DNA of 64,000 nt from Symbiodinium natans (Eukaryota > Sar > Dinophyceae > Suessiales > Symbiodiniaceae). Below the pieces are notes generated by a model. That model was not told the origin of the DNA. It ran no database searches and saw nothing but the letters and a program-made list of their open reading frames with translations. Made by a program: the position numbers and the translations under genes. Of the stretch, positions 45,421 to 55,489 are shown in pieces. Each line of letters starts with the position of its first letter. Position 1 is the first letter of the stretch. The stretch is from positions 566,501 to 630,500 of the forward strand of contig CAJNDS010000935.1 of NCBI GenBank assembly GCA_905221605.1. Direction: 5' to 3'.

Positions 45421-45600
45421 TTCTCAGGCTGCGCCGCGAGGCGCAATGCCTGGTTTCCTGGGTATCGGGTTCAGTGGGTTTGGGGTTTGGGCTTCTGAGG
45501 CTGCGCCGTGAGGCGCAAAGCCTGCAGTTTGTTTGGAGGGTTGTGGGTTTAGTGTTGGGGTTCTCAGGCTGCGCCTCGCGGCGCAAAGACTGCAGCAAAT
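45421..45600. repeat. Hairpin-motif cluster
   Basis: Three copies of CAGGCTGCGCC(GCGAG, GTGAG or TCGCG)GCGCAA-type palindromes, about 70 bp apart, each followed by GCCTGCAG or a similar sequence. Related single copies are scattered through 37-59 kb. Confidence 0.75.
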
Positions 45601-46278
45601 CGCCAAAGGGTTCAAAGTTTAGGCCTTAGGTTTAAGGTTTAGGTTTTAGGTTCTAGGAGGGTCAATTTAGTTCTCCCCTAGATCCTAAACCCTAAGCCCT
45701 ATACCTGGTAGACTTCCAAAAGGCCTCTCTTGATGTTTAGGGTTTAGTGTCTAGGAGGGTTCGAAGGTTAAACCTCAACCTTAAATCCTGTACCCTGAAG
45801 GAGGGGGGGGGGGGTTAGGGTTCAGGATCTAGGAAGGTTCTAGGAATAGGAAGGTTCCTCTAGTGTTCAATGCCAAACCCTCACCGTAGCAAACAACCGC
45901 AGGCTTTGTGCCGGGAGGCGCAGCCGGATGAGGAGGATGAGGAGGAGCGCACAAGTAAGCTTTGGTGGAGGAAAAACGGTTAAGAAGCAAGCAAATGGCC
46001 ATAAAGCTTACTTACCAAAGGGGTTGCCTATAACCCAGAAGGGTTGCCCCTAACACTTGAAATGGGTTTCGGATTGCTTCATTGCCCTGCTTTAAATGGG
46101 CCAGGGCCCAGGGTTGCTGAGGTTTTTTGGGGGGTGGGGGGGAGGGGAGAGTCAAGAAGTAAGCCTTCCCCAAAATGTTGACAAATCAGAATGTCACCGA
46201 GGTTGCTTTTTTTTACCCAGCCAATCCAGTCACATTAGTAAGCTTGAGGCCATCATAGGCCTGCATCCATGCACTTCC
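45601..46278. other. Spacer
   Basis: Short telomere-like text, a G run at 45803-45815, one hairpin motif (45908-45925) and inverted AAGTAAGCTTTGG / CCAAAGG...AAGTAAGCTTT arms near 45952-46020. No gene is supported. Confidence 0.5.
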
Positions 46279-47099
46279 TTAATTCTTCACACGTTTGCGG
46301 AGTTCCTGGTCTATGTCCAAGCGAGCCCTTTTCAGCTTTGCTGTGGGCACCCTGGAGAAATCCGGCCAAGTTGATCCTTTGCTGTCCATCTTGTCACATG
46401 CTGCTTTGACATCTTTCAGAGTCAGACGTCCATATTTCAGGTGGACTTTCACAGAACCAGGGGCGTGTCGGGCAAATTTCATCGAAAGCGCTGTGGACAT
46501 GCCATCTCCGAGCAACTCTGTAATCAATGTTGCCCGGCCACTGTGCGGGCGAAGCTTTGCCACCTCTGGCCCCCACTTTTGGCCCTGGTTTCGTAAATGC
46601 TCGAGAAATCTCGGAGCCAGTCGCTTTACCTGGGCATAGACTGCATGATAATGCAAGTGTGGCTGTTTGGCTTCTTTGCGACTGCGGAAAAGAAATCCTT
46701 CAGATGGGATTTCGTACTTATCTTGCCTTGTGATTGTCTTCTTGCGGCCCTTTCCGTGCTTGTGCTTCTTTGTGCGTTCTACAGTGTAACCAGACTTGAC
46801 GACTGATTTCAGCCAGCACATATGCTTCTTGCGGCAGTAGACCTCCCCCGGAGATTTCCGGTTCCCCTGTGTCTCGCCAGTGACAACAAGCTTTGGTATG
46901 TCACCATGGAAACTAAAGTCACTTCTCTTCAAAGTGAGAGCCTCCGAACATCGCAAGCCAAACATGTAGGTCAAGCTGAGTATATGCGCGCACCAGCTTC
47001 CTGCCCAACAAATTTGATCCACTGAGCCCATGTGCTCACTGACAGGGCCGGCGCCTGTCCCAGCTTTATGCCCTTGCGCGACTTTTTCTGGCCAGCCAT
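46279..47099 (-). CDS. Tyrosine recombinase (phage-integrase fold)
   Basis: The frame 46279-47031 (250 aa) carries the full catalytic set: Arg in MFGLRCSEALTLKRSDF, a lysine-containing beta region (PKLVVTGETQGNR), HSGR (the HxxR box) in LRPHSGRATLITELL, His in FARHAPGSVK and the nucleophile Tyr in LKYGRLTL. Such enzymes cut and rejoin DNA through a 3'-phosphotyrosine bond; in eukaryotes they occur in Crypton and DIRS elements. The N-terminal DNA-binding domain is missing. A better start, MAGQKKSRKGIKLGQAP (47099), is in another frame and reaches IKFVGQEAGARIYSA before a stop, so one frameshift, a tiny intron or an assembly error separates it from the catalytic frame. It lies 0.9 kb outside the large inverted repeat, which suggests but does not prove a link. 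Confidence 0.78.
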
Positions 47100-47948
47100 G
47101 GCAGTTGGAAGGATGATGTAGGACTAATATCTACCTAGTTCTATGTGTATGTCATACTGTTTGTGTGTCTGTTTGTTCTATTTCCATGTCAGATTCTGCT
47201 GAGCTGCTCCACTTTTTTTTGCTGGCCGACAAGAGACCTAATGCCAGGCATGTTCAGGAAGTGTATGCAATGGGGTAAACATAGGCAACGGTTCTAGCAA
47301 CACATACTGGCATGTCCGGGCCAACCAGGGGTCCCAAAGCCAGCCTCCAGGAGCAGGATTTGCAGCGCAGTGCGGCAAATGGCCAATGCCTCATTGAGTG
47401 GTGAGAGTGCTTCCCAAGAAAGGCTAGCTTGCGGTGCTTCAGGGATCTCAGGTTTAGGGGGCCTCCGACAGGCCACTTAAGAGTCAGGGAGTGCTTGCAG
47501 ACAGTGCATACATTTGTGACTCTCTAGTGGTTGCTTAAGGTCGCCCAAGATCTTGGCCACTTGGCAGCGCGGCTCCCCAGTCAGGCCTTAGCAGAACACA
47601 AGCTAAATTAGGGGCAGGGTTTAGCTTGTAGTTGGTTTAGGGTTGGGGTTAGGGTTGGGGTTTAGGGTTTAGGGTTTAGGGTGTGCCGCAAGGCGCAGCT
47701 TGAGAAGTAATATTCGGCAGGCATTTGAGCTGAAAGGCTCGGCCTTGAAACCCTTAGATTTTAGGGTTTAGGGTTTCGTGTTCCAAAAAAGCAGGTTTTA
47801 ACTGCATAAGGCCAGTCGGGGATTTGCCTTGTTTCTGGTTCATGTAGCTGGTGCCCACAGGAAAAAGAAGGGCCCCTAGCCTGGTACCCTAGTCCCAACC
47901 TGAAGCCCCTAATGGAGCAGCAACACAGCAGGGACCACTGACTACCTT
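47100..47948. other. Spacer with short telomere-like run
   Basis: GGTTTAGGG repeats at about 47630-47680, then the hairpin motif GTGCCGCAAGGCGCAGCTTG (47683-47702) with GAGAAGTAATATT after it. A minus frame at 47294-47476 is open but unconvincing. Confidence 0.5.
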
Positions 47949-48206
47949 GTGTGCGGGGCGTGCGGGCACACCTCCACTGCCTTCGTGCCGAAGTCAAGCA
48001 CCACCGCATCAGCAGCCCTCCCCGAACGCAGCCTTGGCCTACGCAGCTGGCGGCTTGACCAGTTTACTTCGATTCGGCAAGCCTGGAACTTGGCCTGCGC
48101 TACCCACCGGGGTGCCGCCGACCCCAATGCAGGCGTTGCGCACGTATGTGCTGGCGGCTTGAAGAACGCTCCGCGACATCGTGGCCGACATCATCATGAC
48201 ACACCC
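47949..48206 (+). CDS. Possible exon, unrecognised
   Basis: Several plus frames are open. The most protein-like text is FGKPGTWPALPTGVPPTPMQ then ALRTYVLAA, and in the same direction LRDIVADIIMTH just before a CCCTAAA array. Frame and boundaries are uncertain. Confidence 0.25.
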
Positions 48207-48331
48207 TAAACCCTAAACCCTAAACCCCAAACCCCAAACCCCAAACCCCAAACCCTAAACCCTAAACCCTAAACCCTAAACCCTAAGCCCTAAGCCCTAA
48301 ACCCTAAACCCTAAACCCTAAACCTTAAGTA
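48204..48331. repeat. CCCTAAA array with CCCCAAA block
   Basis: About 18 units, including four CCCCAAA and two CCCTAAG variants. It shows that the telomere-type repeats continue beyond the first 35 kb. Confidence 0.95.
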
Positions 48332-48429
48332 AGGGCAGGATTTTTTTAGGGTTTTGGGTTTCCTTAGGCAAGCAGTTGAGGCAATAGCTGAAAGCCACAT
48401 TTAACCCGGGCCAGGTGTGTTGTTTGGGC

Positions 48430-48726
48430 TTAGGCTTGGGTTGGCTTTGGCCTTTGCGGCTTCTTAGGGCAAACCCTAATTAAATATGTTGATGTGGCAA
48501 ACATGAGGTAGATTCCCGGGCCTTTAGTGGTGTCCAATCTCTCAGGCATGACCAGCTCCCAACCGGATGGCTCGACAGATGGATGGTCGAGTTGGACGAT
48601 CAGGCCCTTCTGTGTTACCCTGGTGTCCCCTTCACTTCGGTTTAGGACCCTAAATGGCCCTCTCCCTACATAATAAACCCTATATAATAATTCAGCGAAT
48701 CTCCATCGTCTATTGTTTAATGCCAA
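48430..48726 (-). CDS. Hypothetical protein fragment
   Basis: 98-codon frame with protein-like text (GRGPFRVLNRSEGDTRVTQK, VQLDHPSVEPSGWELVMPER). It may be an exon of a larger gene; the N-terminal Met may be fortuitous. No family is recognised. Confidence 0.4.
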   Translation of the reverse strand: MALNNRRWRFAELLYRVYYVGRGPFRVLNRSEGDTRVTQKGLIVQLDHPSVEPSGWELVMPERLDTTKGPGIYLMFATSTYLIRVCPKKPQRPKPTQA

Positions 48727-48837
48727 TCCCCCAAAGACATCTCAAAGCCTTGAACAATGAGACCTTGTTCCCCCCGACATGAACCACCCTAAACCCTAAA
48801 CCCGAACCCTAAACCCTAAACACCAAACCCTAAACCC

Positions 48838-49158
48838 TCAAGTCCAAACGTTCTGCGGCTGCCGGAACTTTTGGGTATTCGCACTCCAGCCTCCGGGGGA
48901 GCTGGGACCCTCAGCCGCGGTTTGGTCGGACGTCAACACGCCGTCGTCCCCATCCAGAACGATTTGCCCAGTGCGGAGCTGCACTCGGGGCAAGACCTGG
49001 GATTTCACTTCTGAAACCCATCTCGGGTCACATCTTCGCCGACAGCGACCTCCAGAGTTCACAGTCGAGATGCTGACAGTGGTTCTCGCGTAGAGCTCAC
49101 CTTCCCCTGTGCCACTGCTGCTTCTTTCTCTCTGGAATCTCTTTGCGAATCGGAACAC
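48838..49158 (-). CDS. Hypothetical protein, weak Ubl-like similarity
   Basis: 106 aa, basic N-terminus (MFRFAKRFQRERSSSGTG). The middle (TVSISTVNSGG, VSEVKSQVL, VLDGDDGVLTS) follows the strand-helix-strand rhythm of the Ubl-like domains in the RCC1-like genes, but identity is low. A telomere-type run abuts its 3' end. Confidence 0.35.
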   Translation of the reverse strand: MFRFAKRFQRERSSSGTGEGELYARTTVSISTVNSGGRCRRRCDPRWVSEVKSQVLPRVQLRTGQIVLDGDDGVLTSDQTAAEGPSSPGGWSANTQKFRQPQNVWT

Positions 49159-50161
49159 TGCTGCTGCTCCTGATAAGCCCCACCCTAAGTATAGGCTGCA
49201 GGTTAGGGGGTTTAGGGTTTAGGGGGGGGGTGGGCCCGATCTGAATCGGAATTCGGCTAGGCTGGTTGTTGTGGTTTAGGAGTCCGGGTTCGATAAAGAA
49301 CCAACTTCGGTTACCCTAAGATGCTTCTCTAGGTTGCTACTCTTGTTCTCCGTGTGTGCACTGGGTTCCTTCAGAACATCAGTGGTTCAGGAATTTGCTG
49401 GTAGCCTGGGGTAGCCACGATGGAAAGCAATGTAGTGGTTGAGATTTGGTATTCTGAAGCTTGCAAGCCTAAGTACATGAAGCACTATCAATGAAGCCGG
49501 AGCCAGCCTAAGCTAAAAGACAATGAAGCCGGAGCCAGCCTAAGCTAAAATACACTCCCAACGACCCTACAGTAAATTTGAGCACAAGAACACAAAGATT
49601 GTGAACCTACGTTCGGCCATCGATCTTCCCAGGCGCTCTGTGGATCGAGGGCTCCCAGGCGCTTCCCACCACGAGCCCCTAATTCCTGAAACCCTGTACC
49701 CTTCAGCAGAAAGCCTAGATAAACTCAGTAGCCTGCAGGGTTTTAGGGTTTGACCTGCACACAGTAATGTGCTGAAATCCGAGACACACACTCACTGGCA
49801 TTCCCCAAGCCCGAGCTACCCTAACCCCCTCAATGGTTCATGCAGCCTACTCCCCCAGCCGAATTATTGCGTTGGTTCCTGAATAAGATACGTTTAGGCT
49901 CTTCTGGTGAGTTTATGTTAACAACAAGTGCGGGCATGTTGCACATCAGTGAAAGGTGAATAAGGCCTGGTTTGCTTGGTTGCATCGTCGCGTATGACAC
50001 AGGGGCTCGAGCAACAGCTCAACCAGGGGTGTCCACAAATTGCAACATGTTCCAACCATAGTGCTATGACCCTTCCTGCTGCCACCAGGCCACTCCACTT
50101 GGCTGCTTTCAGTGTTCTGTTACATTTTTTACCTCGCTCTAGAACCTAGACTTCCTCAGCC
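49159..50161. other. Spacer
   Basis: Contains a 31-bp tandem duplication near 49494-49555 (AATGAAGCCGGAGCCAGCC) and short TTTAGGG text. A minus frame at 49567-49791 is not convincing. Confidence 0.5.
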
Positions 50162-50772
50162 ATGTCCGCTGACAATGGGGAGACAGTGAGCATGGTGTTG
50201 CAGTATGCAACTGTGAAGTCAAGGATTCCGAGGCTGTTCCAGCCTAATTTCGGACTGCCTCTCATGGGACGGACAGACCAGACAAATCCCGCATGGAGAG
50301 AGTCAAGTGCTGTGATCGAGGCTCCCTGATCGCTTCTTTGTCAACTGGATCTGCCAAGGTGAGTTTCCATCCGCCAAATCACTGTCGCCTCCGATTCACA
50401 GTTTTGCAGACCATGATGACCGACAAAGGGCGGCAGTGGCTTCTATCCCACCACAACTCGAAACACACAATTTTTGTGGAGGAGGTGCTGCAGATTATCA
50501 TGACACTTGACTTGCAACAGGGTGCCGACCGCAAGGTGCAGATTTCCATGAGCCTCATGTCCGGCCAGGTCATTTCGACTGTGGAAGCAGAACATTCCAT
50601 GCGACTTTATGAGCTGCGTAGAGCCTTGTTCCAGCATGTTTCTGCATTCAGCCGATTGGAGAAGGAAACCATGAAGTTTTGCACGACCAGCGGTCGTATG
50701 GTTCACCTGCGTGGATCGGCCACTGTGCATAGTCTCTTAGTGAACCCGCTCAAGAGACCTCGTGCGAACTGA
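50162..50772 (+). CDS. Ubl-like (beta-grasp) protein with a 51-nt intron
   Basis: Coding text begins at ATG 50162 (MSADNGETVSMVLQYATVKS) or 50293. A canonical donor GCCAAG|GTGAGT at 50359 and acceptor TTTTGCAG at 50409 define a 51-nt intron. The second exon (50410-50772) reads MMTDKGRQWLLSHHNSKHTI, then VQISMSLMSGQVISTVEAEH with YELRRALFQHV and KFCTTSGRMVHLRGSATVHS. This is the strand-strand-helix-strand order of a ubiquitin-like fold and resembles the N-terminal domain of the RCC1-like genes. No RCC1 repeats follow; the protein ends NPLKRPRAN. The frame of the first exon breaks near 50290, so a further splice or error is likely. Confidence 0.55.
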
Positions 50773-51016
50773 CTTTGGCTGTCAAGAGGGGCTCAGAAAG
50801 TGGGGCTAACAAACACTGCTTTCACACATGCAGACACCAGATATTGACAGATGATATGTAGTGTTGTGACATTTCTCGCTGCATTGCTGGCAGAGTGCAA
50901 GAGATATTGACAGATGTGCTAGTCTTGTGATGTTGCAAGTTGCATCGCTGGCAGGGTTTTGTTGCTCAAGTTGCTTTGTGGTTTCACCTGTTGGCAGCAT
51001 GATTGCTGAAGGGGTC

Positions 51017-51766
51017 ATGTCGGCCTTTATGACCGGCAAACGGCCTTTGGACGAGGCTGAAGAACCTGCACCTGCTTACAAGGCACCGAAGAAGCTAGCC
51101 CCGAGAAGCATCAGGTTCACTATGATGCAGGAGGAGGCATCAGGTGAGTCGAGTCCGGAGCCACTGTCTCCGAGCCCTGAAAAGTTATCGGCGGTGAACG
51201 ACGATTTGTTCCAGGGCCGCAAGGTGAAGGAGTCCAAGTCCGACTTGTTAGAGGGTGAGGTGAAGAGCGATTGGTTCCAGGGCGGCGAGGTGACAGACTT
51301 GTTCGAGTGTCTGGACAAAGCCCTTGGGAGTGACCTCCCACTGTGCATTGAAGATGGCCCAGTGCAGCAGCTTTACAGTGGGCCAGTTGTCATGGGAGCC
51401 AAGGTCGCCTCCCCACAGGGTTCTTTGCAAGCAGCCTCACCCCACCAGGGTTCTTCGGCTGCACCCGCACCTTTGGCTGCACCCGCACCTTTGGCTTTGC
51501 AAGCAGCCTCACCCGACCAGGGTTCTTCGGCTGCACCCGCACCTTTGGCTGCACCCGCACCTTTGGCTTTGCAAGCAGCCTCACCCGACCAGGGTTCTTC
51601 GGCAGCAGCCTCACCCCAGCAGGGTTCTTCGGCAGCAGCCACACCTTCGGCTGCAACCGTTTCAGCTGTGGCAGTCTTGAAGGAGTTTCTGTCGGTTCCA
51701 GAGTCCGTGCAGAACTTCCACCAGAAGACACTTTGCAAGATTCAGCCACTTTTTTTCTGGGTTTAA
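51017..51766 (+). CDS. Low-complexity Ala/Pro/Ser repeat protein
   Basis: About 249 aa from MSAFMTGKRPLDEAEEPAP; a Met at 50927 is also in frame. Acidic and Ser-rich text is followed by three 24-aa repeats coded by 72-bp DNA units (starting near 51428, 51500 and 51572: QAASPDQGSSAAPAPLAAPA). Ends with KEFLSVPESVQNFHQKTL. A potential donor (GCATCAG|GTGAGT) near 51146 may mean an intron. No catalytic domain is seen; likely disordered. Confidence 0.45.
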   Translation: MSAFMTGKRPLDEAEEPAPAYKAPKKLAPRSIRFTMMQEEASGESSPEPLSPSPEKLSAVNDDLFQGRKVKESKSDLLEGEVKSDWFQGGEVTDLFECLDKALGSDLPLCIEDGPVQQLYSGPVVMGAKVASPQGSLQAASPHQGSSAAPAPLAAPAPLALQAASPDQGSSAAPAPLAAPAPLALQAASPDQGSSAAASPQQGSSAAATPSAATVSAVAVLKEFLSVPESVQNFHQKTLCKIQPLFFWV

Positions 51767-51863
51767 ATATTCAAACTTAGGGTGTTTTGCGCCGTACCTG
51801 ATAGCCACTTCCCCCCCCCCCAAACCCCAGAACCTAAACTGTAAACCAAAATCCCTAAAGCTC

Positions 51864-52080
51864 ATTCAAGGTGAGCTGCAAGAAGAAAGAATCCCTGAAT
51901 GCTCGAAGCCCAAAGCAACACAACCAATTGCCAGTGCTGAGGAGCTGGACCGAGTACCCGAAGGACTGTTGCAGCATCCAGGTCTTGGTGCACAAGCGGG
52001 CCTTCTTCATCAACAAGGTTGCCAAGACTCACAAGGACAAGGCAGGAAGGATGTGCTCTACAGCAAAACCCTATCCCTAA
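51864..52080 (+). CDS. Possible exon, unrecognised
   Basis: Open frame with protein-like text (KKKESLNARSPKQHNQLPVL, KRAFFINKVAKTHKDKAGRM). It may be an exon of the upstream gene. Boundaries uncertain. Confidence 0.3.
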
Positions 52081-52900
52081 CTATACCCTAGCCCATAAGT
52101 CATAGCCCTGTATACCCTCTCGAGCATGTACAGCAAAACTCTGAACAGGTGAAGACCAATGCTTCCGGAGCCTACCATTTGGGTTGGGGGAAGTTTCTTG
52201 ACCCTGTTTGAAGAGAAGCAAGCAAGCTAGCTTTGCAGCAAGTTTTTTTCTGCTTTTCAAGAACAGCTAAGGTACCAGAGCCTTCGAGAAGCTTGGGCGG
52301 AGGCAGTACGCCTGGGCAAGGAGTGAGGCTGATTTGATGGGCTTCCATTGGGGCAGCACCTGTGAGCGGCCGAAGAAATCTTTCCGAAGCTGTCAGTGAA
52401 AATGAGGGAACCTTAGATTTTAGAAGGGCTTAGGGTGCAGGGTTTGCAGGCTCTGTGCCGCAAGGCGTAGCCTGATAAGTAAGATCACACAGGCATCAGC
52501 CGCTCACTCGCTTGCTGAAAGCAGGTTGTACACAGCAGAGGCAGCAGGGTATATAGCCGATCCCTAGCAGGGCCGACTAAGTCATGTATAAGCACAAGTT
52601 GAGACCTTGTATGTCCCTCTGGCTGTGCATGCAGGGTTAAAGCTGCCCTGTGATCCGATGAGGGGTTCTGTTGTGAAAATGCATTCCGAAGAGAGAAAAG
52701 ATTGCCCTAGGCAAGGCTCAGCCTGAGAGTAAGATCACACAGGCATTGTGCTGAGAGGTTCACCTTCATACTGGATGGATCAAAGGTCACAACAGAAGCT
52801 CTTGGCCTCGTAGGGCTTGGGTGTTGAGCCGCAAGGCTCAGCTTGAGAAGTAAGGTTAGGCTGGTTTATGCTGAACGGCTCTGGAAATCTGAGCCGAAGG
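52081..52900. other. Spacer with hairpin-motif copies
   Basis: Three copies of GCCGCAAGGC(G/T)(C/T)AGC(C/T)TGA followed by AGTAAGATCACACAGGCAT or a similar sequence (52454-52497, 52708-52745, 52826-52858). No gene is supported. Confidence 0.6.
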
Positions 52901-52901
52901 G

Positions 52902-53462
52902 TAGGGTCGATTGCCGTGCTTACTGCCACAACCAGAAGATAGGCTGGATTCAAAGACAAGGCAGTGCTGAAGTCAAGAGACTTCACTAGTTTCACGGTCC
53001 TGCCGCCACAGCATGCCCTGGACCGGCACCGGTTTGACGTGCGACAAGTGTGGCTGGGTTACGAAGGGTAGGGAGCAAAAAGGCGGCGCTGTGCATAGAG
53101 TTCCTTGGCTACAGTGTCATGCAATAACCGGTAACCAGACATGTATATAGTAATATATAATGCGGCTTGCAACATGTCGTTGAGAGCAGTCCTCGTTCCC
53201 CTGCCAGGTGCCAGACCAACCATGGAAACGGCCACACCTGTGACCCCGGCAACTTTGGTCTGGATATGGAGCGGTGCAGGGCGCTGAAATAGGAAGGCCC
53301 CACCACCGATGCCTCCAACGGATGATCTGCCCACGGCCTCGTCAGGCTCGTCAGGGGCGGATTTCCAAAGGCTCGAGATGGAGAGCAAGATTGACAAGCT
53401 AGACCGCAAAGTTGACCGTCTGATCGAACTGGTCGGCCGCTTGGAGATTCAGCAAGGGTAAG
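52902..53462 (+). pseudogene. CxxC-finger/coiled-coil gene, rearranged copy 1
   Basis: A shuffled copy of the gene at 53818-54465. A second-exon-like piece (GRVDCRAYCHNQKIGWIQ, about 52905-52955) precedes the first-exon-like piece (MPWTGTGLTCDKCGWVTKG at 53013). A third piece (NHGNGHTCDPGNFGLDMERC, then PPTDDLPTASSGSSG and KIDKLDRKVDRLIELVGRL) lies at 53210-53460. Stops and frame changes are visible, so it is probably non-functional. Confidence 0.5.
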
Positions 53463-53579
53463 GAGTTCAAAAGGTCGAGAGCAAGATCGAAGCGGCTGCT
53501 GTAACAGCACAGGGGTGTTGTACATATATACAGACTTGGAAGCGAGGGCAAGCAGCACCGCGGGCCGGAACCTTAGAAC

Positions 53580-53770
53580 ATCCCCGGCCCTTTAAAGAAA
53601 GACCTGAAGACACAAGACCGCCCAGGCTCCGCTGTCTGGCAGTGGTGGTGGTGGTGGTGTGTCCGGGGCCTGTGGCGTCATGCAAGTGCCCTGCCGGTTT
53701 TAGTCCCCAGCCCTTCTGGTGCAGTGTGAACTAACTCAGCTGAAGAGGCAATGATGTTGAGCAGCTGTGT
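53580..53770 (+). repeat. 190-bp duplicated block, copy 1
   Basis: CCCCGGCCCTTTAAAGAAAG...GTGTCCGGGGCCTGTGGCG...AATGATGTTGAGCAGCTG recurs at 54808-55005, 1228 bp downstream. It contains (GGT)n. Confidence 0.9.
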
Positions 53771-53817
53771 GCTCAAGTGAAAAGCCTTCACTAGTGTCAC
53801 GGTCCTGCCACCACACC

Positions 53818-54465
53818 ATGCCATGGTCCGGCACCGGGTTGCAGTGCGACTTGTGTGGCTGGGTTACGAAGGGGAGGGTCGATTCCCGTGCTGAGTGCCA
53901 TGCCCTCAAGATAGGCTGGATTCAGCAAAAAGGCGGGATGACCCTTTGCATCGAGTTCCTTGGCTACAGTTTCATGCAATAACCGGTATCCAGACATGTA
54001 TATAGTAATATATATATATATATATATATATAATGCGGCTTGCAACATGTCGTTGAGAGCAGTCCTCGTTCCCCTGCCAGGTGCCAGACCAACCATGGGA
54101 ACGGCCACACCTATGACCCCGGCAACTTTGGTTTGGATTTTGATGCATGCAGGACGCTGAAATCCCAATGGTGGCAGCCTCCGCCGAGTCCCCCAAACAG
54201 CACACCAGGGCCCAGCGTTGCTGCAGGGGCGAGCGTTGCTGCAGGGCCGAGCGTTGCTGCAGGGCCGAGCGGCCCAAGGACAGTTGTCAGGACGAAGGCC
54301 CCGCCACCGAGTCCTCCAACGGATAATGGTCCCACAGCCTCGACCTCGTCAGGCTCAGCAGGGGCGACGGACGTCCGGAGGCTCGAGCAAAAGATCGACG
54401 AGCTGGACCGCAAAGTGGCCCATCTGATCGATCTGGTCAACCGTTTGGGGTTTCACCAAGGGTAA
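53818..54465 (+). CDS. CxxC-finger and coiled-coil protein, copy 2
   Basis: Starts MPWSGTGLQCDLCGWVTKG and continues RVDSRAECHALKIGWIQQKG; the CxxC plus CH spacing suggests zinc binding. An intron with a (TA)n microsatellite (54000-54035) is likely, ending CCCCTGCCAG|G near 54090. The last exon reads CQTNHGNGHTYDPGNFGLDF, then WWQPPPSPPNS, Ala-Gly-Pro repeats and a C-terminal coiled coil (DVRRLEQKIDELDRKVAHLI). The exact donor is unclear. The family recurs upstream (copy 1), and a third start fragment lies at about 55010-55050, so it is a tandem array. Function unknown; short DNA-binding or transposon-linked proteins look like this. Confidence 0.5.
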
Positions 54466-54807
54466 GCTGCGAAACAGAAGGAGGCCCTCTATTTTTGTAT
54501 AGAGTATCGTGTTGTTGAACGAGCTCCCTGTACACACCAACCTTTTGGAGTTCGGCAGCAAGCAAGGAGGAAAAAAAAGCTACAGCCAGCGTTTTGAAGA
54601 AACATGTGCATGCCGGCAGCCAGTGAAATTCCATGTGATCGCTGTTTCGAGTGGTATATAGCCCTGCCTCGGCTCAGGACCGATCGTGTGACCTTGCTCC
54701 AGTTCCTCGCAAGTGACCCGAACGCTGCTTGCCATGTTTGGGGTCGGCCTAAACCTAAACCCTAAACCCTCAACCCTAAGCCCTAAACCTTGCACTCCTG
54801 GCACAAT

Positions 54808-55055
54808 CCCCGGCCCTTTAAAGAAAGACCTGAAGACACAAGACCGCCCAGGCTCCGCTGTCTGGTGGTGGTGGTGGTGGTGTGGTGTCCGGGGCCTGTG
54901 GCGTCATGCAAGTGCCCTGCCGGTTTTAGTCCCCAGCCCTTTTGGCGCAGTGTGAACTAACTCAGCTGAAGAGGCAATGATGTTGAGCAGCTGCAACAGT
55001 GCTCAAGTCGAAAGACTTCACTAGTTTCACGGTCCTGCCGCCACCGCATGTAGAG
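54808..55055 (+). repeat. 190-bp duplicated block, copy 2, with gene-start fragment
   Basis: Repeats 53580-53770, then TTCACTAGTTTCACGGTCC as before the two finger genes, and breaks off at about 55050. Confidence 0.85.
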
Positions 55056-55171
55056 GTTTGGACCATTACTCATGTGAACTTGTGATCAGAGAGCAAGCAA
55101 AATGTAGAAGCAAAAATAGCACAGGGTTTGCATGTCTCAGAATTTTAACAGTAGACAGTGAGCTAGTGATC

Positions 55172-55489
55172 ATGGTCCGACGCAGAATTGTCACTTGCAG
55201 CAGCAGCAGCAGCGAGGAGGAGGACCGCGTGGATGGAGACATCGAGGAGGACGCAGTGGATGGCATTGATGCAGTCGACGAAATTTCTGGAGTGCCGAAC
55301 CCTCGTCCCATCCACCCAATGGTGCCAAGGGCACCGGCGGCGCTTGGGCCTCCCCCGCCCACACCGTTCGCCCCTCCTGGCCCAGCAGCTGGCCCAGGAC
55401 CAGTTCGAGGCCCTGCACCTGGCGGCCCTCCTCCACCGACTCTTGGCTTTCTGTTGGCTGGCTTTTGGGACTTCAACTCTTTTTTTTGA
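55172..55489 (+). CDS. Acidic/proline-rich hypothetical protein
   Basis: 105 aa from MVRRRIVTCSSSSSEEEDRV. An acidic segment (DGDIEEDAVDGIDAVDE) is followed by Pro-rich text (APAALGPPPPTPFAPPGPAA). It runs into the degenerate repeat array at 55436, whose first unit supplies the C-terminus LLAGFWDFNSFF; the true exon may end earlier. No domain is recognised. Confidence 0.4.
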   Translation: MVRRRIVTCSSSSSEEEDRVDGDIEEDAVDGIDAVDEISGVPNPRPIHPMVPRAPAALGPPPPTPFAPPGPAAGPGPVRGPAPGGPPPPTLGFLLAGFWDFNSFF